From the NCBI GenBank assembly GCA_009823505.1, contig VZQC01013730.1:641227-705226 (forward strand): a stretch of 64,000 nucleotides of DNA, written 5' to 3'. This document shows, piece after piece, positions 12,111 to 25,008 of this stretch; positions within the stretch are counted from its first letter, which is position 1; the number at the start of each line of letters is the position of its first letter. The stretch comes from Rhizomys pruinosus. Its lineage: Eukaryota > Chordata > Mammalia > Rodentia > Spalacidae. Below the pieces are notes generated by a model. It made no database searches. It saw only the letters and a list, made by a program, of their open reading frames with translations, and was not told the DNA's origin. A program made the translations under genes and the position numbers.

Positions 12111-12529
12111 CGAATAAAAGCAATGCTGGAATAAAATGAATCTATACTGTGTTAATCCTTAGAGTGTTAATTTTGAGAATGTAATAAATTTAATACCCTT
12201 GTTTTTCTTGTCAATAATTTGAAACATGATGGAGAATATTTTATATTTGGATATGATCCTGATAAAATAGAAATGATTATTTCAATAGTAAATATGCCTG
12301 CAAATACTTGTATGACTTTTCCTATCAATGAATGAATAACTTTCTACTCTTTCAGGATCCCAGGTAGGCTTCAATCTCAAAGAAATCCCCTTACCTCTGC
12401 CTTGCATCTGAAGTCCTGAATATTAGAATTGAAGGGTCATATTACCTTCTATTGGTTACCTCACTTTATTGTGCAAGACATGGAGAAAGTTCAGCAAATA
12501 AAAACTATATTTAAAGATTTGTGTGGATG
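12111..12529. other. No recognisable feature
   Basis: Unassigned. Confidence 0.45.
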
Positions 12530-12700
12530 TCTGATGTCATGGCTCACATCCTTAAATCCAGAACTATGGAGGCCGAAGCAGGCTGATCTCTGTGAGTTCA
12601 AGGCCAGCCTGGTCTACAGAGTGAGTTCTAGGACAGACAGCTGGGGCTGCAGTGAGACCCTGTCTCAGAAAGACCAAAACAAACAGACACACAAACAAAC
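12530..12700 (+). repeat. B1 SINE, diverged
   Basis: Has ttcaaggccagcctggtcta, agagtgagttctaggacag and gagaccctgtctcagaaaga with an A/C-rich tail. The head (ctgatgtcatggctcacatc) is diverged. Confidence 0.88.
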
Positions 12701-12862
12701 AATAAATTTATTTGCATTCTGGAAGATGGAGACATAATCTCTTTTCCTGTTCCTAAAATCAACCATTTTTGGTAAAATTTATCATCCCCCAAATTGCCAT
12801 AGTCAGCTTCATTGATATACTATATTACAAAAAGAAAATCCTTGTAAATACTATAGCATCAC

Positions 12863-12901
12863 TAGCATCACTTGTTTTTTTATTTATTCTATTTTGTTTA
12901 T

Positions 12902-12951
<50 letters not shown>

Positions 12952-13104
12952 TTGACACAGGGTCTCCCTGTAGAGCCTCAGCTGACCTGAAACTCACTCT
13001 GTAGACCAGATTGGACTTGAACTCACAGAAATCCACTTGCCTCTGCCTCCCGAGTCCTGGAATTAAAAGTGTGTGCCACCACACCCAGCATAGCATCACT
13101 TGTT
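12863..13104 (-). repeat. B1 SINE whose tail has become (TG)n, 14-bp target duplication
   Basis: A B1 in complement (about 12,950-13,090) has a T-rich segment plus about 21 TG units (12,905-12,949) where its A-tail should be. tagcatcacttgtt flanks the whole unit perfectly at 12,863-12,876 and 13,091-13,104, so the microsatellite lies inside the insertion and arose from the tail. The 71-73 codon open frames are SINE/microsatellite translations. Confidence 0.95.
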
Positions 13105-13121
13105 AAAAGAGAAAAAAATGT

Positions 13122-13312
13122 GGGTGGAGAGATGGCTCAGCAATTAAGAACACTGGGTCCTCTGGCAGAAGACCCAGCACCCACAGGGCAGCTAATGACT
13201 GTCCTAAATCCTGTTGCAGGGAATCTGACAAACTCTTCTAACCTATGTTCATTGTAGAACACCTGTGTACTCACATACATGCAAGCAAGACACTTACACA
13301 TAAATAGAAAAA
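13122..13312 (+). repeat. B2/B3-like SINE, diverged
   Basis: tgggtggagagatggctcag head, a shortened middle (gaagacccagcacccac), cactcttctaacc-like 3' part and an acacataaatag tail. Confidence 0.8.
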
Positions 13313-16300
13313 ATAATGAAAGAGTGAATAAAATGAATGTAGTTACTGGGAAAATTAAATGTCCATTACTTAAAAAATATGTTTCTTGATTCTTTGAAAA
13401 TTTTATTCAGTTTAATTGGACCATATTTGGACAATTTCCCACATCTCCACTTCTGCTGTACTATGGAATTGGAACCCCACACTTGATATCATGTTGCAGT
13501 AAACACATTACATTATTTTAAACAACATTCTATACACGTTTGATATAGTAGCCTAAAGAATTGTCTAGGCCACTGTATAAATACTTTAAAAAACAGTATT
13601 TTTACTTTGGTACACTTTTTCAATTTTATATGTACTTTAAAATTTACTTAGGTGTTCTTTGGACATCTCAGATCAAGTCTGAATTTGCTAGTAAAATTAA
13701 AAATTTCTCTATAGGTATAATGTTAGTCACCCACTGCTAATTGATACTCTACAATCCCAGTAAGTATGACTACCTTATTTTATCCTTCATATCATATATA
13801 TATATATATTTTTTTTTTTTCAAAGAATGGTTAGTAATTCACTTAGAATAATTGCCAGTTATTCAGGAAATATTATTAGAGAATAAATATTTTCTTTGAA
13901 TAACATACAGGAGAAAAAGTATGAAAAATAACAGATGTGACATGTTTCCATGGACTATTTCCATTATCAATCTGTAACCATGGGTCTTATGTTTGCAATC
14001 CAGTTGTTGAGGGGAGTAGAGGCAGGAAGAGTGCAAGATTAAGGTCTTTCTGGAATACATAGCAAAACTCAGTCTCAAATAATGAAACACAAGAGGAAAG
14101 AAATGTATAGCATAAACATGTATTTGAATGGAAGTTCTCAGAACAAATAAACTTCTTTGAACTGGAATTTCTTCCATAAGCCTGATTAATTGATTTGAGC
14201 CCAGATGATTGTGGACTCTGGAATGTAGAAGTCCCAGAGCCTACTTGCCATTTATCGAATGGTATCTTTTGTCCCTAAAGAGCCATTTCCATGCCCACCT
14301 CTGCCTGACCTAACATGCTATGATTAAGACACATTTTTTGCAAGGCATTTGCTAGCAGACAATTAGGTTCCACCAAACAAAACGCTAAGAATGTCACCAG
14401 ATAGCATCTGAATGCCAGAGTTTTTTGCATTTGTTTATCCCTTCTTCTCTCTGTGGCTTTTCTTGGCCCTGAGTTGTTTGTATTCTACTCTTTGCTTTTC
14501 CCAAAGCTTCTCTTCAGCTCCACCCAAAACTTCTGCTGCTGAATCAGTCCCTTCCTGTTGCTTAATCAGCTGCAGTTCATAAAAGCCACAGCAAATAGTC
14601 TAATTTATTTTAAAGGTGTCCTTATCTCCTACCTGTCTGACCCAGCCTCATGTTCCTATGCACTGCTCCATTGCTATCTGGTACAGCCTGACATATGTCC
14701 CAATCTTGCAATATTTTTTTACCTTAAAATTATAGATTGACATGTTTTATTTTTTACATCAGATGTTATCTGATGACACTTTTAAGTGAGAATTTAAGAG
14801 TTCATTAGTACATCCCTAAGCAAAACTAGTCTTCTGCTTGTCCATTCCAAATGACACATTGTATCACACTGGCCTACCCAATTTATTTTGGCTCTGGACT
14901 TCAAAATTATAAACTCTCTCTGTCATTATAGTTCTAGCCAGATAATAGCCTTAATTTAAAATTACAACTTCTGTCAGGGAAACTTCATTCACACGTCCTT
15001 AGGTTTTATTTTTTACATCCTCTTCCCAATTCATTCTATTGGTGAGAATTCCCACAAAACTTTGTTTGAATATGCATTTAATCTCTTATAATTCATATTT
15101 GTTTATCTTCATTATTTGTTTTTATTTAATTCCTTTTACATATCTTCACTTCATTCAGCTCTTTAGTGGCTTTTTGAAGAAACTGGTTAAGGTTTTTGAA
15201 GATATATTTTTTTCTATGGCATCTTGTCATCAAAATCTGCCCTGAATGATATTCTCTACTTCCTTGCTACATGTTTCTTTGCTGGATTCCTGTCCCCTGA
15301 AGATCTGCTGTCGTCCAAGATTTAGCTTCCATTCTGTTGTAGGATCTTTATCTGACCCCTTCATTCTGTCTGTGGGATCTTCCTCCAACCCTTCATCCTT
15401 ACTTTTACTCTCCTTTATAAGATTTATTGTAAACTTCAAGTTGATGTTGTTTTATTCTCGACCTATTGTCTACACTTATTCAAAACCTAAAACCCTCCAA
15501 ACTATGTTTTTATTAAGTTCCCCTGAGACCCTTCAAGGCTCCAATATAAATACAGGTTATATTAATTTATTACTTTATCTTTTATCTTTAATTTGGATTC
15601 CAGGATATTTTAGTATAATAATGTTATGTAGACCTCCCTTCTGGGGCATATAGCTGTCTTTTCATGACATTAGCTGTATCTATATATGAAAGATCATCAT
15701 AAATCAAACTTGTTGGTTTCATGTCTTAGTTGCAGCTAGTTTTCATGTAATTATGTCATATGTGTTTTCATGTGTTGGGATCTCATGAAATTCTGTTTGT
15801 AACTGTCTTCCTATGTTGTTTTTGTGAGAAAAAATTATTTAAGGAAACTATGGCCACTTCAGTTGTTTTTTTCTTTCATTATTTTCATAGTGCACAAAAT
15901 TAATATTTTATTTTTATTTGGCATGTCCAATAAAAATATACAGGTGCAGATTTATACATATGGGTATTTTGATGATGCATTCAAATGCCTTATAAATTTA
16001 GGTAGACTAGTCATTTTTTAATCTATTAAAAATTGTTTCTATTGTTCATGTCAGAGCTCCTGTATTAGTATATTTTGCTTAAGTGCGTAGCTTAAGGAGA
16101 CTTTAGCATTATATTTGGTTCTGAATAGCGAATAATCCTTTTCACAGTTTCTATGTCCATTAGTCAATTAAAGAAGGCAGTTTTACCGATTTTACAAGAG
16201 AATACCTCTATAACAGTTTGGCTCCAATCTACAGCTGAGAAAGAACCTCATCATCATCATATTTCTCTCTCCTTATTCTAATGGGGGGGGAGTTAAAAAG

Positions 16301-16535
16301 AAAGGAGTCTCTTGTATTAAACCTTTGCAGCACCCAGAAGATAATCTTCATTCAGATTCAATTAAAAATAGTTTTTACTAGTAGGATCCAGAGAAGGGGC
16401 TGATGTCTGCAGCAAAAAAAAAAATCTGAGGCAGGTGCTTTCTTTCCCTTCAATGCCTCAGAGGAGTCAATCTTTCTGCTGGTACTTTCTGGTACATACT
16501 ACTTACTGCAAAGCTGCAATTTTCTTTCTCAGCCA
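13313..16535. other. 3.2 kb without a recognised feature
   Basis: Only (TA)n followed by T10 at about 13,796-13,820, and a short piece at about 16,040-16,075 (tcagagctcctgtattagta) matching 18,131-18,156 in the inverted repeat. The region near 14,430-14,600, with a ttcataaaagcc box, could be a decayed LTR, but I cannot show it. No convincing coding frame. Confidence 0.4.
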
Positions 16536-16536
16536 T

Positions 16537-16827
16537 TAAATTGGTGATACTAACTCGGGACTGGAGAATGGCCAGTGGTTAAGAGCGCCAACGCGCTCTG
16601 CAGAGGACCCGGGTTCGTCCCCAGCACCCACAAATGGCGGCTGAGAACCGTCTGTAACGCAATCCAGGAGACTCCAGTTCCAGGTGATCCGAGACCCTCT
16701 TCTGACCTCCGAGGCACTGCACAAACGGGTGCAAGACCATACAACGCACACAGAACATTCATTACATTACAGCTAAATAAATAAATAAAAAAAAAATTAA
16801 AAAAAAAATAAAAAAAATAAATTGGTG
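16537..16827 (+). repeat. B2 SINE with many small indels
   Basis: Recognisable B2 (16,556-16,810) that differs from neighbouring copies mainly by one-base losses, e.g. ggagaatggccagtgg for ggagagatggcctagtgg, gttcgtccccagc for gttcgatccccagc, and cgcaatccagg for ctccaattccagg. Such scattered deletions are more like sequencing error than decay. taaattggtg is repeated on both sides (16,537 and 16,818). Confidence 0.88.
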
Positions 16828-16974
16828 TACTCTGGCCTGTTGGAACATACAAATCCGTTCTCCACATAGTAGTTTTAAGATTCTGGATTGCAAGGTTTTT
16901 TTGACAGAAATATTTTCATATCTATCTATATCCCCTTTTTTAATTTTAGGTTTTAATTTTTATTATTTTTTTAA

Positions 16975-18160
16975 TTTAAATTTTTTATTGATGCTTTGTG
17001 GCATTCTACATCATTTTCTTTTTCATTACAGTATTTTTCAGCATATTTCCCCTTTCCCTTCCCCCCTTCCCACCCCCAACACCCACCATCCCACGATCAT
17101 GTATTCGCCATAACTGTCCGTGTATCTTTCAGGGTTTTTTTTTTTTTTTTTCCATTTTTTAGCTTAAGCTGATAATCCATGAGTACAAGCTCCTTCGTGT
17201 TCAAATCAATCTGCAGACTGTTGTGCCCAAATCCCCCAAGTCCCACCATCCAGTGGGGGGTGACAGGTTGTTTGTTCAATCAAGTTTGATCAAATGAGTG
17301 TCCAGAATACATCCCTGTAGTTTCACAACCATTCACCCATCTAATACGCAGCTTTACATTCTAACCAGGACGCCCCCTCTTCTGCATGTTGTTCCCTAGA
17401 TTAGAAAGGGGCACAGGTGGATAGAAGTAAAACAGTCCACTTCCTCTGGGAGCTGTTGATTGGACTCTGGTAATTCTGGCTTTTTCCTTTCATGGCTGAC
17501 AGCTTGTTTAGGAGTACCTTTCAGATCCCTACTAAATAAAGCACAAGCAATTAGATAAAATAAGGTATTTAAGACAGCACTATATTTATGGTAGGTTTAC
17601 TTTGGGCATACACACTATAATGTTTGGATGATATGGGTTAATCCATGAATTACATGTTCTATACCACCCTGTTAAGATATGAAGGGCTTTACTGTGGCTT
17701 TATAACATACTCATAACCTGTAGAGGATGTGACTTGTGGCAGCAGCCATGGGGTTATTCCTTCCAAGGAGAGAGCCAATAGCCAATTAGAGTTGGGATAA
17801 TACAGGCACATGGCTGCCTCTGCTGCACAGTATTTGTAGTGGAGGTGTAGCTGGTGCTGACGGGTGGATCTTTGCTTGACTCAGGAGACCCGTATTTGCT
17901 TTATTGGTTTAAGGGCCTCTTTGGTAACACTCTCTGGCATCCCAAGAGGCCACTGTACACTTGCATGGCGGTATCAATACATCCCTCCCATTTAACATCA
18001 GGTCTTCAACAGACAGGCTTATCCCATCTCCTCCTGCAGGTACCCAACTTAGGGGCAAGGAGCCCTTACCTTTTGTGGGGCCTTGGATCCCCGGCCAACA
18101 TCCCCCTGGAGAACAAATCCATTGCTTGAGTCAGAGCTCCTGCATTAATATACTTTAATT
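16975..18160 (-). repeat. L1-like 3' UTR copy, left arm of inverted repeat
   Basis: Reading on the minus strand: tgttggccgggg near 18,080, ctttattggtt-type core, cctagattagaaaggggc region near 17,400, tgatcaaacttgattgaac at about 17,270-17,290, then the G-rich tract and a acacaaagcatcaataaa-type end near 16,985. It matches 18,340-19,600 over its length in opposite orientation, with roughly a quarter of positions differing by eye. Overlapping open frames (17,854-18,158) are not genes. Confidence 0.82.
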
Positions 18161-18339
18161 TTTGAGCCTTGAGTCTCACAAAAAGCAGTTGTATTATATA
18201 TACCTAAGGGTGGAGTCAAGGCACAGATTTATCAATGTTCACCCATGCTGTTTTGGGTTACTGTATGTGATACTTGGGAAACAAACTTTATTTTAAAATT
18301 AAATCATCCTATAGGTGAAAGAAATGCTACCAAGGTGAA

Positions 18340-19600
18340 TACTATATGGACAGCCAAAATTATAGAGAACATTTGTTAATACCAACGAATGGATTATTCT
18401 ACCAAGAGATGTGGCCGGGGAATCCAAGCCCCCACAAAAGGTAAAGGTATCCCTTGCCCTCCAAACCTGGAATTATCTGCAAGAAGAGAGGAGATGAGGC
18501 CCTGCTGTTGAAGACCTGATATAAACATGGTAAAGTATGTATTGGAGGCCACACTTCAAAGCTGTACGGTGGCCTGTGGAATTGAGAGAGTGTTACCAAG
18601 GCCACTATAACCAATAAAGCAAATATAGGTCTCCTTGAGTCAAGCAAGACCCCGTCCATCGCACAGCTACACTCATCTGCCTGGAAATATGTGGCAGCAT
18701 GGCAGCCATAGTGCGTATATCCCAATCTAATTGGCTATTAGCCTCTCTCACTTGGAGAATAACCCAGCGCTGATGACAAGCTTACATCCTCTACATGGTT
18801 TAAGGAGATGTTATAAACCACACTGACGACCCTGTCATACTTTAACAGAAGAAAATGTAATTCTGGAATTAACATACTCATATCCAAACATCTGTTGTCT
18901 ATACCAAAGTAACCTCCATAACAATTAGTAATGTTTAAATACCTAATATATCCATTGCTAAGTGCTTCATTCAGTAAGACCAAAGCATATAGTTATACTG
19001 TTTTAAATACCTATATATGTAATTGCATGTGCTTCATTAGTAGGATTGAAAGAAGGGCCCACCTGGACAAGCTGGCAGCCCATGAAGAAAACAGCCAGAA
19101 TTGGACTAGAAGACCACACAACAGCTCCAGAGAAAGTAGACTGTATTTGCATCTCATCCACCTGTGCCCCCCTTTTCTAAAGCCTAGGGAACAATCTGGT
19201 GGAGAGGAGGCGTGGTAAGAAGTGTAAGGGCTGCGATTGTGGTGAATGGTGAACACAACAATATAGACGTGGACAACTCATTGGATCAACTTGACTGAAC
19301 ATCCAAGCCCCCCCCTGCTGGATGGTGGGACCCATGAGCTGTGTGGGTTTGGCACAACTGCTCCGCAAATTGGTTTTACATGAAGGATGCTTGTACTCAC
19401 AAACTATCACTTATTGTTAAAAAAAATGAAATACAAAAAAACAAAAACCAGAAAGAATGCAGAAAAGTTATGGCAGAAGGCATTATCTGGCATGGGTAGA
19501 GGTGGGAGGGGTGAAGGGAAGGGGATATACGCCTGACACTGAAATTGGAAATGATGTATGAAATAACAAAGGCATAAAAAAAAAGAATTAATTAATAAAA
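18340..19600 (+). repeat. L1-like 3' UTR copy, right arm of inverted repeat
   Basis: Same family as the left arm, ending with G-rich tract 19,495-19,525 and a short A-rich end. It contains a roughly 65-base tandem duplication (gtttaaatacctatatat... twice, near 18,931 and 19,000). From 18,769 onward it is also the start of the 7.8-kb duplicated block, so a second partial copy lies at 26,604-27,415. Confidence 0.82.
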
Positions 19601-19828
19601 AAATAAAAAGTGTTTCTAGGTCTATTAAGTGTTTAGAAAACTTTCAAATGCTAATACTTACGGAAATGGGAAATCTCGAGTTGAGTTTTTAAAGGCATCC
19701 TATTCAATAAATACCTTGTGGGTTTGGTTTTTCTTTCAAAGTGTTTTACAGCAGCTCTTTTGTTTGCTTTGAAAGTCTTCTGTTTTCAAAAGGGATGCTT
19801 AATTCTGATCATTTCTTTTGTGAAAAAA

Positions 19829-19974
19829 TTTTTTTTTTTTCGTCTTTTTTTCGAGAAGGGTCTCCCTGTAGCCCCCAGCTGTCAACTGGAACCCACATTG
19901 TAGACCAGGCTGGCCTTGAACGTCACAAAGATCCGCCTGCCTCCTGCCTCCCAAGGCTAGGATTAAAGGCGTGC
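19829..19974 (-). repeat. B1 SINE (copy A)
   Basis: Complemented B1 with inserted bases that the matching copy at 27,648-27,785 lacks, e.g. gcccccagctgtcaactgg against gccccagctgtcctgg. It stops at aggcgtgc, so the B1 head is missing. tgtgaaaa flanks it. Confidence 0.92.
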
Positions 19975-21599
19975 TGTGAAAATTATTAGCAGCATTTTTT
20001 TACTCTAGATACTTCTCTCATATCTAAAATAAGAAATCGTTTGAGAAAACAAAACTTCAGATGTTTATAGTTTGATAGGTGCATTAATTCATCTTCAGAA
20101 TTAATGATGAATTCTAAGATTAGTTTTCCTATATACATCTTCTTGATCCTGTCCTTCATTCTCTATCCCAACATAAAATCTCTATACACAATAGATTATG
20201 AACCTGTTTTAAAAAGGCCACTTTTCTTTCATGAAGGCGATTCACTTGAATAGATCCCACATTCTCCCTCCTCCCCCACAGAACAAATCTTTTGCTATAA
20301 CACTCATGCTTAAGTCCACATTAATGTGTCTTTATTATATTAGATATTATTAAAATTTCCTTTAGCAAGTGAAGATTCCTGGTTTTGTTTGAATGGAGGT
20401 ATCTGAAACTTTGAGAACTTCCAGGACTCCTGGGGAAAACTGCTTGTGTGATCTGTCCTACTTCAGGTTCCTTTGTTTCTGTTTTACTGGACAGAGACCC
20501 ACTAAACATCACCTATATCCATCTTTACTTTGGTGCCTGGGTACATGGATTCTTCTTGCCTCATCCCAAAGATGGCCTGAACTAGTCTGTTGCCTCTAAG
20601 AGAACAGCAGATACAGAATGAGACAACTGCAAGTGTTTTTGAATGAATACTTTTAGAAATTTAATCTTAACCTGAAATTTCAATATTTCTTTTACTGTCA
20701 TTCCTGTCACCTCTGATTTATGTACTGTGGATAATTAAGAAAATGGAAGAGTCCTTCTGGTTTCATATATAAACACATCATCCCCTCTAAGAAATCAATA
20801 TTATTTAACTCGATAAAATCACCTTTAGCCCTTGGATTTTGTTCTTGGACCTCAATGTTGTCGTACACCATCCTCCCCTGTCCCAGTCACGCCTCCCTAT
20901 CTCTTCCTCCTTTTACCCGTGCTTCGTTTCCTCCCAGCATCTGTCTGTAATACGCTCCTCATATGTCCGTCCCTTCCCCCTTTCTCTCTAATGAGATTAT
21001 TAATTCAATGAAGCTAAATGAATTGACTAATATGATATATTCCACTAATATTAAATGTATTTAGAGAATCTTAGATGAGGTTTTAATATTTGGTAACATA
21101 TTCTACTAAATTATTTTAAGGACGACACATTCAAGACATAGTTTAATTATCATGTAATTTAATTTTCAATCATGGTCAAGAGTTATTAAAAGCTTCTAAT
21201 TGAGAATGTTGTGATGGCTAAAACCAGTAATTCCAGCACGTGGGTGGGCTACAGTCAGGGATTTTGACAAGACAACATAGGTACCATAATGAATCAAAGC
21301 TCCGTTTTGCTATAAAGTGGGGTTTCTGCCAAATGAATGAATGAATGGTTAAATGAATGAATGAATTGAATAAATAACTCTGAATGGATTTAAGTACAGC
21401 TCAAAGGAGAAAACTTATATTTGATACTAAAATCTGGACCCAAGAACTTATATCAGAGAGGTCAAATAACTCCAGGAGGAGAAATCCGACTGGTACCATT
21501 TTGGGCTAAATTAATATAGCATAGAAATGGATTTTAAATACTTATGCTTGCATCCATTGACAAATGAAGCTCACCTCTCAACAAGCTCCCTCTTCTCTA
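19975..21599. other. Unassigned stretch (copy A)
   Basis: No gene seen. Contains an (AATG)n run at about 21,333-21,375 and a C-rich block (about 20,820-20,993) whose counterpart in copy B reads differently. Confidence 0.5.
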
Positions 21600-21880
21600 C
21601 AGCAGATGGAAGCCGGTACAACAAAAGCCAATGGTCAAAACTACAAGGAATAAGTAATCATGAAGAGTCCATCCCCAAATATTACCTCTGTAACATTTCC
21701 ACTATACCCCAAACACAGGGAATATCACAGAACATAAGGCAGAATGATTATAAGAGCCACATGAGTGCGAGGACTCAGTGTCTTTTAGACATGAGAGGGA
21801 TGTTGAATTCACAATACTTTAACAATATGTTTGCTGACACCATACCTGTGCAAGACCACATCACTCCATATGCTAACACA
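21600..21880 (+). repeat. L1 3' UTR fragment (copy A)
   Basis: Contains aataagtaatcatgaagagt, gggaatatcacagaacataa and gattataagagccac, the order seen in rodent L1 3' UTRs. It is cut at about 21,880 by the LTR element. The 225-codon open frame 21,527-22,204 runs across this boundary and is not a gene. Confidence 0.72.
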
Positions 21881-23654
21881 GTTGGGTGCTGTCCTTCCCT
21901 ACCTCTACCATTTCCTGGGTACCCTCCACCAATGCAGGTAAAATGGCGAGCAAGAGTTGAGTCCTTCACGGTGGGCTTTTATATGCCCTTACCCCAGTGT
22001 TCCATGCTTCCCAGTAGGGACCAGCATTTCTTGAACCCCAGTATTACAGGAAACGTGTACATGCTCAGCTTTGCCCTTATCTCCCCCTCTAAGTATGCAG
22101 CTTGTCTGTTGATAAGTCCATTTCAAAGAAGATGTAAATTTTATCCCAAGCTCCGCCTCCCTTCTTTAGCCCTTACAAACTGGATGGACCAATATCTTCC
22201 ATGAGATTCTTGGGCCTTGGAAGGGAAGGGAGGGGGGAGAATATCTGTGGGAACATATCAAACTCCTGAGTTTGTCCAAGTTCTGTTTTCAACATACTGG
22301 TGGCTCATTCAGAAATCTCCTGCTTCTAATAAAAACACAAATAACAAGAAGCACAGACATCTGAATAAACGTTAATTATTATAACAAGTTACTCTATGGG
22401 TACAAACACAAATGTTTGGATGCTACCTTAGTTGTGTAATTATAGCTTTTAATGTGACCTGTAAAGTCTTCTACCACTAGGGGGTGCCATGCTTGCAGTA
22501 TCAGTCAAGCATCCTACCCCCTAAAAGAACATGCCATAGATCCAATTAGACTCTCTGTGGATGTACACACACCTGCTAGCACTACTTCAGTCCTTCATTC
22601 GTATGGGAGAGGGTAGTGATATGAGTTTTGCAGTAACTCTGGAGAACACTTCCTTTTAGCAATCTACACAATACTCTTTGACATCATGAGGTTCAGCAGT
22701 TCATTCATAGCTCAGGCTCTCATTAATTTTCTTTTCATGCTAACACCACATCATCTCTTCAACAGTAGGGTCTTTTATTAATACCATCTGCTTTTTGCAT
22801 GCACCCAAGATCATAGGCAAAGAATGTTTGTCTGGGGTGCTTCTGAAGCCTCTGACCAACAGTTCCCTGCAGAGTAGTGCATACCTGGTACTGAAGCTCT
22901 CCTCCAACGTGTCTTACTTAAACACAGAGCTCTCAAGGATCCCATAGTTATACCTTGCCCTTGAACTCCTCCTTACTGAATTTACTTTTTTGCTTTGTTT
23001 TCTTCGCTTAGTGGATTGGCATATCTCTTCCAACTGGTTTCACATCTGTAAAACACTCAGGCATTAACATTAGGTATTAAATGAAACATATACCATGCCC
23101 AACATAGCACGAGAAGAGTTTATCTATTTGGACCAGTTGTTGTCTCAGAAGCTCCAAATGAATGCGAGGCATTAATTTTTAGTTAGTTCTTCAACATCTA
23201 TATTCATTTCCCTCAACTCATGCGCATTCAGTATCCTGGGGTTTTTGCACTCAGCCTCCCTGTACTTCTTTAGTTTTGATAGACTCATCGGGCCTTGTTC
23301 AAGCTTTCTAGACCTGCACAGTGCCAAGGAGGAATCCAAATCCTTTTGACTCTGCTGTATTTGCTGTTTAGCTAGTTCAGACAGGATCTGGACCTGACTT
23401 CTGGCTGTAGTCAAACCACCTCACACCTACTCTTTTTTTTTTAGACACCATTAGCTTACTAGGGGAGGCCCACAGCTGGGTAAAACTGTTCCCAGCCCAA
23501 GGAAGATTTTTTCTCAACAGAGAAAGAATACCCTGTTTACTTGGGGGGAGAGTTCATTACCCAAACCCCAGAACAGTTTTTAGTCTTTGTACACCACTTA
23601 TAACTGTTACTCAGGATTTTAAGCCTTCCAGAGGGCTTTGCAGCATGAAAATTT

Positions 23655-23906
23655 AAAAAAATATTTAATTTTAATTTTTTGTATGAGTATGAACGTACTG
23701 TAGGGGATGTAAGTTTGTGGCATCCACTGTGGTCGTGCAGTGCATGGAGGTCAGAAGCGGGTGTCGGATTCCCCTGGAACTGGAGTTCGCTGGGAATTGG
23801 AATTTCAGACGGCTCTCAGCCGCAGGTGGGTGCTTGGAATAGAACCCAGAATCCTCGTAAGACGGTTGGTGCTCTAAACAAACTGCTAGGCCATCGCGCC
23901 AACCCT
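23655..23906 (-). repeat. B2 SINE (copy A)
   Basis: Same insertion as 31,409-31,659, with local scrambling: the head region reads gtgctctaaacaaactgcta where the other copy has gtgctctcaactgcta. Confidence 0.9.
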
Positions 23907-24850
23907 CAGCATGTAAAGTTTTTTAATCAATTTTTTTTTTAGGTAAAGTGGGCTTGACATAGATCCTGCCATATTTGCTTCCTACTGACCTAAGTAGACT
24001 TATTTTTTATAGTCCTTTTTTATATCTCCCTCATGTTTTTTTTCACTCCTCTACAGACTTACTTTACATGCTGACCTAAGTAACACCGAGATTTGGAACA
24101 AAGCGTCCCTTACTTATAAAGACTCTGCCCTGTCATGAGGCTCAACAACAGTCATTAAAGTTTGCATACTGCTTGGGGTCCTTGTTCAATTAAGCTTTTC
24201 CTTAAATCACTAGTAAATGCAACACTATCTGGCCCAGTGAATTGAGCACTATATATTTCTTTTCTCATACTCAGTTCTCACAGTAGTACTTGCCCCTCTC
24301 CTGTAATTTTCCACCTCGTGGTATTTGTGAGAATTTCTGCTGGAAATAACCATGTACCTCTAAATGCTCTTATGAACAAATCCATTGGGGATATAGTCTC
24401 CTTATGCTCTCCCAAATTATGCAGCTTATGTCTCAAAGCGGGCTAGGGTGGTTTATATTACTCAGCTTTCCTGCTTCAGCACCGGAACATACCCCCCCCC
24501 CATGTCCCACAGGCTTATAAGCCAGGTGATGAGGAGCTCTTTTTTAACATTATCTGCATTTTCTCCTGGGTTTCCTAGCTGCAAAAAGCAGCATGCTGAC
24601 ATGCTTCTACCTCCTTTTTCTGCGTATACAACTTGCTAGCAAGGTCATAGGGCAAGCCTCTTATTTTCCTTTTTCTTTTCTCTAACTTTTCTCTTGAATC
24701 TTTGATTCGTCTGTGCCATCTCTCCTACTTGGGATGTATCCTTACTAACTTTCAGCAGATCCAGGACCCCTCTGCCATGATTTGATGCACACTCTGCCAT
24801 TGATCTTCCATTTTCAAGGCTTACAAAGTCTTCTCCAAGCCATCTGTGAT

Positions 24851-25008
24851 TTTTTTTTTTTTTTTGGTCTTTTCGAGACAGGGTCTCCCTGTAGCCCGCG
24901 GGGTCCCTGGAACTCACTTTGTAAACAGGCTGGCGCTTGAACTCAACAAAGATCCGCCTGCTCTACCTCCCAAGTGCAGGATTAAAGGCGGTGTGCCACC
25001 ACGCCAGC
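24851..25008 (-). repeat. B1 SINE (copy A)
   Basis: Same insertion as 32,601-32,754, with indels such as gcccgcggggtccctgg where the other copy has gccccagctgtcctgg. Confidence 0.9.

Noticed and set aside
12769..13099. Open frames with VCVCVC or HTHTHT runs
   Set aside because: Translations of the (TG)n microsatellite joined to B1 sequence.
15246..15653. 135-codon plus-strand open frame
   Set aside because: No recognisable domain, leucine/serine-rich composition expected from AT- and CT-rich sequence, no splice-site context and no repeat of the frame elsewhere.
16975..19600. A fold-back (missed-adapter) read artefact
   Set aside because: The arms differ at too many aligned positions for a copy of the same molecule; they look like two separate old insertions.
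21527..22204. 225-codon plus-strand open frame, the longest in the window
   Set aside because: It crosses the boundary between an L1 3' UTR and an LTR read in antisense, has no recognisable domain, and changes its start in the second copy because of indels.
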